From Candidatus Aenigmatarchaeota archaeon (GTDB lineage: Archaea; Aenigmatarchaeota; Aenigmatarchaeia; CG10238-14; SpSt-28): a stretch of 6,934 nucleotides of DNA. The stretch spans positions 1 to 6,934 of the forward strand of contig JAGDWU010000097.1 in assembly GCA_023256115.1 (NCBI GenBank). Direction: 5' to 3'. The notes beneath the pieces were generated by a model. It saw only the letters and a program-made list of their open reading frames with translations, did not search any database and was not told where the DNA came from. The position numbers were made by a program, and so were the translations under genes. This document shows positions 1-5,401 of this stretch, one piece after another; the first letter of the stretch is position 1; each line of letters starts with the position of its first letter.

Positions 1-458
1 TTATAAATTAAGAAGCAGATAAAAATTAAAGCAAAAATTATTATAAATTTTAAAATCGTTGCAACTTTTTCAAATTTTTCAACAACTTCTAAACCAAGAT
101 AAACAATAAAGCTATTAATTAAAAAAACTATAAAAATTAAATTTTCAAAATTTAAAAATTTTAAAGAGTTATAAATTAAATCATAATAGCCAAGAACTGC
201 AAAATATAGAGCAAGTAAAAATATTATAATGCTAAAATTTTTTATTTTATTTCCCAAAAATTTTCCTAAAATTCCTGGAACTTGAAGTATTTTTAATGTT
301 TCTATTTCTGCCAAAATTTTTGAGGCTAAATAGCTAGTAAATGCTCCTATTAATAAAGAAATTGTTCCAAAAATAAAACCAGAATGATAAAACGAATAAG
401 GCAATGAAAAAATACCAGCTCCAATCATTGTGGCTAAGTAAATTAAAATTAATTTCAT
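1..458 (-). CDS. amino-acid permease, AAAP/HAAAP (aromatic amino acid permease-like) family, C-terminal part beyond window
   Basis: The frame is open from an ATG at 458 to the left edge, giving 152 residues. It is an integral membrane protein expected to carry amino acids across the cell membrane, probably driven by an ion gradient. The N-terminal helix contains MIGAGIFSLPYSF (residues 11-23), the glycine-rich broken TM1 typical of the AAAP/HAAAP and APC-fold transporters. Further hydrophobic segments follow at about 28-50, 75-95, 105-122 and 134-152, with charged loops between (for example EVVEKFEKV near 124-132). The family usually has 10-11 helices and around 400 residues, so well over half is missing to the left. 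The start codon overlaps the stop of the upstream HTH/S-layer-like gene (ATGA, 455-458), which implies one mRNA and translational coupling. The substrate cannot be told from this fragment. Family assignment is by motif recognition only. Confidence 0.82.
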   Translation of the reverse strand, partial: MKLILIYLATMIGAGIFSLPYSFYHSGFIFGTISLLIGAFTSYLASKILAEIETLKILQVPGILGKFLGNKIKNFSIIIFLLALYFAVLGYYDLIYNSLKFLNFENLIFIVFLINSFIVYLGLEVVEKFEKVATILKFIIIFALIFICFLIY

Positions 459-1345
459 AAATTGCTTTCAACAATTTCTGCATCATCAACAATTCCATCA
501 TTATCTTTATCAATTCCTTTAACGATTAAATAAAAATCTTTTTTGTTAATTATTTGATTATAATATTTTATAAAAGCAATTAACGCAGCTTTCGTTCCTT
601 TAAATCTTTTTCCTTCAATTACTAAAATTTCTTTTTCCTTATTAAATGGATTTTTTGTTCTTTGTAAAACTCCTATAAATTCTTCTGCATAGCTTGCTTT
701 TGGTGTTATAATGTTCCAATCTTTTTCTTCATCTAAATAAACTTTTAATTTTTTATTTATTTTATATAAAACCATATTTACTTTTGGACCACCAATTAAA
801 ATTAAATTGTTTTTTAGCTCATCATTATTTATTTGAGTATCTAATTTGTACATTGGAATTTTTATTTCATTTAAAAATTTTCCTAAAAATGCACATAATT
901 CAATTGCTGCTATTCCATCGCTTGCTTGAGCCCCAAATTTTCCATGCGGATCTGGAGAACCAACAATTATTAAACAATTCCATTTTCCATTTTCGATAAA
1001 TGGTTTTGGTTCAATTAAATTTAAATTGGTTTTCTTTTCAACAAATTTATCATTTATTACAAAAGCTATTGCAGAATATTCAAATGAATAATTTTTTGCT
1101 AAGCCGCCAGTTCTTTCTTCATATCCAATAAAATCAATTATTCCAGCTTTTTCAAGTTTTTTCATGTAATAATAAACTTTTTGAGGATTTTCTTTTAATT
1201 CTCTTGCAACATCTAATGCGCAAGCTGGTTTTTCGGAAAGAACATTTAAAATTTTAATTGCTAAAGGATTTTTTAATATTTCAATTCCATTTAAATTTTC
1301 CAATTTTTTTGTTTTAATTATTTTATCTTTATCTATTAAAAACAT
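455..1345 (-). CDS. winged-helix (ArsR-like) protein fused to an S-layer-like domain with a terminal EF-hand-type loop
   Basis: 296 residues. Residues about 22-95 form a winged helix-turn-helix of ArsR type: helices around NPLAIKILNVLSEKP, CALDVARELKENPQKVYYYMKKLEKAGII, then a wing with ERTGGLAKNY. From about 120 a second domain begins, with GSPDPHGKFGAQASDG (129-144), ILIGGPKVN (182-190) and VIEGKRFKGTKAA (242-254). These glycine-rich strand ends resemble archaeal S-layer outer-domain proteins. The C-terminus carries DKDNDGIVDDAE (279-290), a perfect EF-hand loop (D1, D3, D5, G6, D9, E12), so calcium binding is likely. No signal peptide or membrane helix is seen, so the protein is probably cytoplasmic despite the S-layer likeness. 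It ends in an ATGA overlap with the permease start, which suggests control or sensing of amino-acid uptake (inference). Function is otherwise unknown. Confidence 0.85.
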   Translation of the reverse strand: MFLIDKDKIIKTKKLENLNGIEILKNPLAIKILNVLSEKPACALDVARELKENPQKVYYYMKKLEKAGIIDFIGYEERTGGLAKNYSFEYSAIAFVINDKFVEKKTNLNLIEPKPFIENGKWNCLIIVGSPDPHGKFGAQASDGIAAIELCAFLGKFLNEIKIPMYKLDTQINNDELKNNLILIGGPKVNMVLYKINKKLKVYLDEEKDWNIITPKASYAEEFIGVLQRTKNPFNKEKEILVIEGKRFKGTKAALIAFIKYYNQIINKKDFYLIVKGIDKDNDGIVDDAEIVESNL

Positions 1346-1356
1346 TATTATAATAT

Positions 1357-1373
1357 TTTTAAAATTTTAAAAA
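1357..1373 (-). promoter_or_regulatory. TATA-like A/T tract before the HTH/S-layer-like gene
   Basis: The 35-nt gap between the small membrane-protein stop and the ATG at 1345 is nearly pure A/T. It includes runs of the TTTAAAAATTTT kind about 12-28 nt before the start, and there is no Shine-Dalgarno motif. This spacing would suit a leaderless archaeal promoter, but the background is so AT-rich that the call is weak. The gene may equally be read through from the upstream small gene. Confidence 0.25.
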
Positions 1374-1380
1374 TAGCTTT

Positions 1381-1560
1381 TTATTTTTCTATTTTTTCAA
1401 TTGCTTTTCTTAATCCAAATATTGCTAATGCCATTAATAAAAGCTCTGGATCAAACTCTCCATAAGCTAAAAATTTTCCAATAAAAAGCAATAAAAAACC
1501 AAATGCTGCTAAATAAGTTTTCTTTCCTGGTAATATATCCTTATATCTTCTTTTAGGCAT
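1381..1560 (-). CDS. small two-helix membrane protein, 59 aa, function unknown
   Basis: ATG at 1560, TAA at 1381-1383, 59 residues. It begins with a basic stretch MPKRRYKDILPGKK, then a hydrophobic helix at about 17-33, a short acidic turn GEFDPE (34-39), a second hydrophobic stretch LLLMALAIFGL (40-50), and an amphipathic basic end RKAIEKIEK. The reading is open with sensible codon use, the hydrophobic/charged pattern is coherent, and the gene fills an otherwise empty 270-nt gap. A TATA-like box stands about 22 nt upstream. The layout recalls small membrane proteins of phages and archaea with a K-T-Y-hydrophobic helix followed by G-E-x-D-P. That likeness is from memory and gives no function. 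It lies 35 nt upstream of the HTH/S-layer-like gene on the same strand and could be the first gene of that operon. Confidence 0.7.
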   Translation of the reverse strand: MPKRRYKDILPGKKTYLAAFGFLLLFIGKFLAYGEFDPELLLMALAIFGLRKAIEKIEK

Positions 1561-1576
1561 TACTTATTTATTAATA

Positions 1577-1588
1577 CTTAATTAAAGC
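1577..1588 (-). promoter_or_regulatory. putative TATA box for the small membrane-protein gene
   Basis: On the minus strand this reads GCTTTAATTAAG, centred about 22 nt before the ATG at 1560. Archaeal TATA boxes lie about 26 nt before the transcription start, so transcripts would begin at or near the ATG (leaderless). No ribosome-binding site is visible. The call rests on position and composition only. Confidence 0.4.
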
Positions 1589-1591
1589 AAA

Positions 1592-1605
1592 TTTGATAAA
1601 TAATA
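1592..1605 (+). promoter_or_regulatory. putative TATA box for the pilin-like gene
   Basis: The stretch TTTGATAAATAATA is centred about 29 nt before the ATG at 1628 and about 20 nt before the ATG at 1619. It fits a leaderless or near-leaderless transcript on the plus strand, divergent from the minus-strand box at 1577-1588. The surrounding AT-richness keeps confidence low. Confidence 0.35.
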
Positions 1606-1627
1606 TTTTTTAATATTGATGTATATT

Positions 1628-2137
1628 ATGAAAGCTATTAGCGATTATGTAAGTTTTATTATTACAATTATTTTAACAATTGTAGGAATTGGAATTGTTT
1701 TAACTCAGCTAATTCCAATAATAGAAAAAAATAAAAATGCAATAACAATTGATAGCACAATAAAACAATTTAAATTATTAGATTTTTTAATTAAGCAAGT
1801 TGCAAGCGAAGCAATTGGATCACAAAGAACATTTGAATTTAACATTTTAGATGGAGAATTAAAAATAAATAATATAACAAATGCATTAGAATATTATTTG
1901 GCTTCAAAAAATTTGCCTTTAGATTATGGAACTGAAATGAAAATTGATAACATTTATTTATCAACAGGTCCAGAATTAAGAGAGGAAAAAATTAAATTAA
2001 TATTAGCATTAAAACATGAAAGAATAAAAATAATTGGAGATTTAAATTTAGGAAAAGGATTGCATAAATTGTGCATAAGAAAGGAAGCGGAAGATTTTGA
2101 AAATAAAATAGTATATGTTAAAATTTATGAATGTTAA
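1628..2137 (+). CDS. pilin/pseudopilin-like protein with one N-terminal membrane helix (class III-type signal)
   Basis: 169 residues from the ATG at 1628; ATG 1619 and TTG 1616 in the same frame would add 3-4 residues. I chose 1628 because MKAISDYVSF followed by a hydrophobic helix (about 8-31, ending LTQLIP) matches short archaeal type IV pilin-like N-termini, where a prepilin peptidase cuts after the basic residue. The rest is a predicted soluble beta-rich domain preceded by a helix (about 43-62), with GSQRTFEFNILDGELKINN (64-82) and LHKLCIRKE (145-153). Such proteins with a GSQR-x-hydrophobic-x-G-x-L strand motif recur in small-genome archaea, as I recall, usually as uncharacterised proteins. 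It is expected to be membrane-anchored and facing outward. No assembly ATPase of the GspE type is present here. Its stop shares the TTAA at 2134-2137 with the convergent ATPase gene. An ordinary single-pass membrane protein is the alternative. Confidence 0.75.
   Translation: MKAISDYVSFIITIILTIVGIGIVLTQLIPIIEKNKNAITIDSTIKQFKLLDFLIKQVASEAIGSQRTFEFNILDGELKINNITNALEYYLASKNLPLDYGTEMKIDNIYLSTGPELREEKIKLILALKHERIKIIGDLNLGKGLHKLCIRKEAEDFENKIVYVKIYEC
2134..2137. other. shared TTAA stop codons of two convergent genes
   Basis: The palindrome TTAA carries the TAA of the pilin-like gene (2135-2137, plus) and the TAA of the ATPase gene (2134-2136, minus). The two coding regions therefore overlap by 4 nt tail to tail, leaving no space for a separate terminator between them. 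Confidence 0.95.
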
Positions 2138-3387
2138 ATTACTGTTGCTGTTCCGCCAGCATGCCAAGATATTCTTGGCCTAACAACAATTGCAAATATT
2201 CTTTCAATATTATCATCTAAAACTATTGCTGCACCAGGAATTCTTGGCAATTTGTTAAAATAGTTTTCAAGCTCTTCTTCTACATAAGTTTGCATTACCA
2301 ATCTTAAAGCTTTTAAATCTTCGCTGCTTGTTAATCTAAATGCTATAACTATATCAGTTTGACTTAACAAATCTTGATGCAATTTATTTGGCATTTGTGT
2401 AATACAAATTAAATTTACTCCTGGCTCTCTACCTTGCTTTGCAATTGTTAATATTGGATCTAATGCCAATGTTTTTTTATCTCTAGGAGCAAAATTTTGA
2501 GCTTCTTCAAATACTAGCCAAACAATTGGAAATTTAAATTTTTGTTCATATCCCATTTTAGCTAATTCTTCTTCTTTTCTTGCTAATAACCTTAAATAAT
2601 AAGTATTTCTTGCTATCCAACTTGCAATCATATTTCTAATTGCATCATTCTTAACTCTTGAAACATCAATTATTACAATTTTTCCTGGCTTAACAATTTC
2701 TTCTATTTTTGTTCCCTCTTTTTCAAAAATTCCCCATGCTTCTACTGCTTTAAAATATGAAATTAAAACATTTTTTATTTCATTTTCAATTTCATTATCC
2801 TTTCTAATTGTTTCAATTATATCATTTATATCATATTTTTCTTTTTTTGAAACTTCAGAAATTATTTTTTCTAGTGCAATCGATTTTTTATCAAATCTAT
2901 CCCATTCAAAAGTTAAAATCCAATCTTCTGCAGAAAAATAATTAACTGGAATTGAAATTGTAAAATCTATTGGTAAGCCTGCTTCCCTATAAACTTTTTC
3001 TAATCCTTTTGGAACTGCAAGTAAAACATCAAATCCTTTTGGTTCTAAATTCCATTGTTTTAATAAATCCTTTTGTTGTTCATTAGGATATTTCATGCTC
3101 CAATAAATTCCCATCGGATCAAAAACAATAAATGCGGATTTTTCTCTAATTTCCTCTGGTAAATTACAAAATTCTTCTAAAATTGTTCCTGAACAATAGC
3201 TTTTTCCGCTTCCGCGCTTTCCACAAATCAAAACAACATGCGACTTAATAAAATCAAAATAGATTTTAGATGATAATTGCCATTCATATTCGCCAATTAC
3301 TAAATATCTTCCAATATAACCAGCACCATACAAACCATATTTTTTTAAATCTTCTTGAGATCTTCCAATGACAGTTTCGAATATCAT
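2134..3387 (-). CDS. HerA/DUF87-type P-loop ATPase
   Basis: 417 residues from the ATG at 3387. The frame stays open to an ATG at 3459, but those extra 24 codons only translate the tRNA gene and are not real. Walker A is GKRGSGKS (residues 56-63); Walker B is IVWLVFEEAQNFAP (288-301) with the double glutamate of HerA/VirD4-like pumps; KQGREPG (317-323) holds a likely arginine finger; ITQMPNKLHQDLLSQTD (329-345) is the sensor-like segment seen as TQxPxxLxxDxxSQ in the family. The C-terminus has a VRPRISWHAGG stretch. Only about 55 residues precede Walker A, so a full HAS-barrel as in HerA is absent. The family forms hexameric rings that move DNA or protein. No NurA nuclease lies beside it, so a role in end resection cannot be inferred. 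It starts 23 nt after the tRNA with no ribosome-binding site. Confidence 0.9.
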   Translation of the reverse strand: MIFETVIGRSQEDLKKYGLYGAGYIGRYLVIGEYEWQLSSKIYFDFIKSHVVLICGKRGSGKSYCSGTILEEFCNLPEEIREKSAFIVFDPMGIYWSMKYPNEQQKDLLKQWNLEPKGFDVLLAVPKGLEKVYREAGLPIDFTISIPVNYFSAEDWILTFEWDRFDKKSIALEKIISEVSKKEKYDINDIIETIRKDNEIENEIKNVLISYFKAVEAWGIFEKEGTKIEEIVKPGKIVIIDVSRVKNDAIRNMIASWIARNTYYLRLLARKEEELAKMGYEQKFKFPIVWLVFEEAQNFAPRDKKTLALDPILTIAKQGREPGVNLICITQMPNKLHQDLLSQTDIVIAFRLTSSEDLKALRLVMQTYVEEELENYFNKLPRIPGAAIVLDDNIERIFAIVVRPRISWHAGGTATVI

Positions 3388-3405
3388 AATTTTATTATTT
3401 AAACC

Positions 3406-3410
3406 AAAAA
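3406..3410 (-). terminator. T-run directly after tRNA-Pro
   Basis: On the minus strand five T follow the discriminator base A73 without a gap. Archaeal RNA polymerase terminates at T-rich tracts, so this may end the tRNA transcript. Five T is short, so read-through into the ATPase gene is possible. Confidence 0.4.
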
Positions 3411-3483
3411 TGGGGCGGCTGGGATTTGAACCCAGGTCATGGGCACCCGAAGCCCACATTCTACCAAGCTAAACTACCGCCCC
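3411..3483 (-). tRNA. tRNA-Pro, anticodon CGG
   Basis: A full cloverleaf can be drawn by hand on the minus strand. The acceptor stem is GGGGCGG with CCGCCCC (7 pairs). The D arm is GTTT/GAAT (with two G-U pairs) and has G18 G19 in the loop. The anticodon stem is TGGGC/GCCCA with loop TTCGGGT, so the anticodon is CGG, reading CCG. The variable loop is 4 nt, and the T arm is CTGGG/CCCAG with loop TTCAAAT. Discriminator is A73, as in archaeal tRNA-Pro. CCA is not encoded and there is no intron in the anticodon loop. One extra G sits at position -1 (3484), a possible transcription start or leader base. Total 73 nt. Confidence 0.97.
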
Positions 3484-3484
3484 C

Positions 3485-3492
3485 ATAAATTT
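3485..3492 (+). promoter_or_regulatory. TATA-like box for the coiled-coil gene, abutting the tRNA 5' end
   Basis: ATAAATTT on the plus strand is centred about 24 nt before the ATG at 3513, the spacing expected of a leaderless archaeal promoter. It begins one base beyond the -1 position of tRNA-Pro, so the two divergent transcription units share a 29-nt region. Confidence 0.35.
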
Positions 3493-3495
3493 GTT

Positions 3496-3506
3496 TTTAT
3501 TAAATA
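3496..3506 (-). promoter_or_regulatory. TATA-like box for tRNA-Pro
   Basis: On the minus strand this reads TATTTAATAAA, centred about 18 nt before the first tRNA base. That is closer than the usual 26 nt, so either the true box lies a few bases further out (weak candidate TAATTACTA near 3505-3513, overlapping the divergent gene start) or the spacing is unusual. Composition-based and uncertain. Confidence 0.25.
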
Positions 3507-3512
3507 GTAATT

Positions 3513-4250
3513 ATGAATTTTGGACTCTTTTCGCGTAGAAAAGTTAAAGAGCTAGAAGAAAAAATTCATGAACTTTATAAAGAAAGAGAGGAACTTAATA
3601 AAAAAGTAAATGAATTGGAAGAGGAAAATGAAAAACTTAAGCACACTATATTAAAACTTGAAAATTTAATAAATCAAAATTTAGAAACAAAAGTAAGGAA
3701 CGTAATAGAAAAAATTTATGCATGTGCTAAAAGTAGTAAGTGCCCTGAAAATGATTTAAAAGCTCTTATTGAAGAATTTGATAAAGTACAAAAAAGTGTA
3801 CATCAATTAATCTTTGAATTAAGTAAAGCACGTTCTTTATTAAATTCAATAATATCTTTGGAACATTTATTAGGTTATTCTAAGTTTCAGGAAATATATT
3901 TTCAAAAAGTAGGATCGAAAACAATTAAAATATATACGTGTTCCTTACCCTTAGGAGTTCATAGATTTATAAAAGAAATGGAAAAGGAAAATATTGTGTC
4001 AATAGTCTGTTATGAAGCAAACTCTAATGTTTATATTTACTTTCCTGATTACATGCGTTCTAGAATTGAAGGAATATTAAATAGAGGATTGCAAGGATAT
4101 AAAATTAGATATGTGAAAGAGAATAATAGTCGAGCGTCGAGTGCTAAAATAATGAGTGATGATACCAACAAAAAAATTAGTTGTGATAAAGTTATCGAAA
4201 TTATAATAGAGGATTTAAGAAGTTATGGATTTATCCACTCAATTTCATAA
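3513..4250 (+). CDS. coiled-coil protein of unknown function, codon use unlike neighbours
   Basis: 245 residues; I do not recognise a family. Residues about 8-60 are a strong heptad coiled coil (VKELEEKIHELYKEREELNK and on). Then come a C-x5-C pair (C71, C77), a second helical region (80-125), and a mixed segment around CSLPLGVHRFIKEMEKE (143-159) and VCYEANSNVYIYFPDY (165-180). No membrane helix or signal is present. Codon use stands out: serine is AGT nine times and never AGC, arginine uses CGT three times and CGA once, TCG occurs three times, and CTT is common for leucine, while the pilin-like gene uses AGC three times, AGT once and AGA throughout. The last eight residues (YGFIHSIS) lie antisense to the conserved end of endA, a 28-nt overlap. 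This suggests a transferred gene whose original stop was lost. No partner gene lies on its strand. Confidence 0.85.
   Translation: MNFGLFSRRKVKELEEKIHELYKEREELNKKVNELEEENEKLKHTILKLENLINQNLETKVRNVIEKIYACAKSSKCPENDLKALIEEFDKVQKSVHQLIFELSKARSLLNSIISLEHLLGYSKFQEIYFQKVGSKTIKIYTCSLPLGVHRFIKEMEKENIVSIVCYEANSNVYIYFPDYMRSRIEGILNRGLQGYKIRYVKENNSRASSAKIMSDDTNKKISCDKVIEIIIEDLRSYGFIHSIS
4223..4250. other. 28-nt tail-to-tail overlap of endA and the coiled-coil gene
   Basis: Both strands are coding here: minus gives the conserved EndA tail (YEIEWINP), plus gives the final residues YGFIHSIS of the coiled-coil protein. No room is left for terminators between the two convergent units, so overlapping antisense transcripts are expected. 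Confidence 0.9.
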
Positions 4251-5401
4251 TACGTACATTTTGAATTTGGAAGTTCAATTTTATTAGCGACATAATATGT
4301 AATGCTTGATTCCTTATCAACTATTGCAATTAGCAATCTTAATCCAAGCTCGTCTGCAATTTTTAATGCATTTGCTAAATAGCTACCGCTTAATTCTTCA
4401 TCTTCCCATAACGAGGTTATTAAAAATGATGGTTTATCAATGTTTGGCTTTTCAACTTCATTATTTTCTTTTCTATGATATGCAACATAATCTATTTGAG
4501 TTTCAATTTCTTCTTTTCTAGCTTTTGGAATTGCAGTTATAAATGTTTTTCTTACGCTATGTGCAACTCTAATTGCTCTAGCCCATTGATTCATAGGCAT
4601 TTTAACTTCTTGCGGAAATACATGAATAGCATGCTTTGAATGTTGCCACTCTTTTCCTTTTTTAGTTGGAGATGCCCCAGGAAAATATAATCTAAAATGA
4701 GTTCCAAATTTATAGCCAGTTTTTACAACATAACCATTATTTCTCCAATCTTCATAAACTTCAAGCAAATAATCTGCTATTTCAAATTTTTTCTTTATTG
4801 CTTTTTCCAAATCTTCATAGCTTAATTGCCTATTAGAAAAGTCAAAAAATTTAAATCCGTTTTTTGCTAAATATAATGTTTCTATATAATCTAAAAACAA
4901 AAATTTTCCCTTTTCGTAATTTTTATAAATTCCATATTGTCCGAACCAAAAATTTTCAAAAAGTTCTTTTGCTTTTGGATCGAATGAAATTGAAGAAATT
5001 TCATCTTCTAAAAAATAAAATTTTATTTTTTTATATTCTTCTGGAATTTTAAATTCAAAAGATGGATATTTCTTTATTGGGCTTTTTCCATAGTTTTCTT
5101 TTTTTATTCTTTCTAAAAAAGTTAAAAATAAACCTCTATTTTTCCAATCTCTATAAACATAATATTTTCTTAACAAATTTTTCGAATAAAATTTTTCAAA
5201 CAAATTTTCAATGTTTAATATTTTTGTTTTTTCTCTAACTATTGCATTTCTTATTTCGCACAAATAAATTACTTCTATTAAATCTAAAAATAATGTTCCT
5301 AGCTTAAAATTTCCGATAAAACTTTTTTTTAATTCGCTAATAAATTCTTCGCTTGATACAAAAAAGTTTTTTCCATCAAAATTTATTTCTAATAATTTCA
5401 T
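4223..5401 (-). CDS. endA: tRNA-splicing endonuclease, apparent three-unit (epsilon2-like) form
   Basis: 392 residues. It cuts introns from pre-tRNA at bulge-helix-bulge sites. The catalytic unit (about 125-292) holds the motif order YEDWRNNGYVVKTGYKFGTH, FRLY, HSKHAIHVF and WARAIRVAHSVRK, placing the triad at Tyr239, His254 and Lys285; His-Lys spacing of 31 equals that in the Methanocaldococcus enzyme. Residues about 1-100 repeat only the N-terminal half (FLDLIEVIYLCE and YRDWKNRG match FLDYIETLYLAK and YEDWRNNG). Residues about 300-392 repeat only the C-terminal half and end in the canonical LLIAIVDKESSITYY ... YYEIEWINP. N-half, full catalytic unit, C-half is the alphaN-alpha-betaC order described for the ARMAN epsilon2 enzyme, and the length is close to it. 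Its start overlaps the zinc-ribbon/Hsp20 stop (ATGA). Its 3' end overlaps the convergent coiled-coil gene by 28 nt. Confidence 0.92.
   Translation of the reverse strand: MKLLEINFDGKNFFVSSEEFISELKKSFIGNFKLGTLFLDLIEVIYLCEIRNAIVREKTKILNIENLFEKFYSKNLLRKYYVYRDWKNRGLFLTFLERIKKENYGKSPIKKYPSFEFKIPEEYKKIKFYFLEDEISSISFDPKAKELFENFWFGQYGIYKNYEKGKFLFLDYIETLYLAKNGFKFFDFSNRQLSYEDLEKAIKKKFEIADYLLEVYEDWRNNGYVVKTGYKFGTHFRLYFPGASPTKKGKEWQHSKHAIHVFPQEVKMPMNQWARAIRVAHSVRKTFITAIPKARKEEIETQIDYVAYHRKENNEVEKPNIDKPSFLITSLWEDEELSGSYLANALKIADELGLRLLIAIVDKESSITYYVANKIELPNSKCTYYEIEWINP

Noticed and set aside
784..999. Plus-strand open frame of 71 aa
   Set aside because: It lies wholly inside the HTH/S-layer-like gene on the opposite strand, with a low-complexity L/H/F-rich product: an antisense shadow.
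1616..1627. TTG (1616) or ATG (1619) as start of the pilin-like gene
   Set aside because: They would add only MMYI or MYI before the pilin-type MKAIS segment. The ATG at 1628 fits a class III signal better, though 1619 cannot be excluded.
3388..3459. Longer ATPase start at 3459 giving MWASGAHDLGSNPSRP before MIFETV
   Set aside because: These codons translate the tRNA-Pro gene itself (3411-3483) and the short spacer. The residues bear no family likeness, and the ATG at 3387 gives a sensible N-terminus.
3411..3483. Intron or split-tRNA feature, prompted by the nearby unusual endonuclease
   Set aside because: The cloverleaf is continuous at 73 nt, with a 7-nt anticodon loop and no bulge-helix-bulge.
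3411..3484. tRNA-His because of the extra G at -1
   Set aside because: The anticodon loop TTCGGGT gives CGG (proline), not GTG, and the discriminator is A73. The -1 G is better seen as a leader or start base.
4306..5052. Two plus-strand open frames (4306-4521 and 4864-5052)
   Set aside because: Both are inside endA on the opposite strand, rich in L, F and Q or K as expected of AT-rich antisense frames, with no domain.
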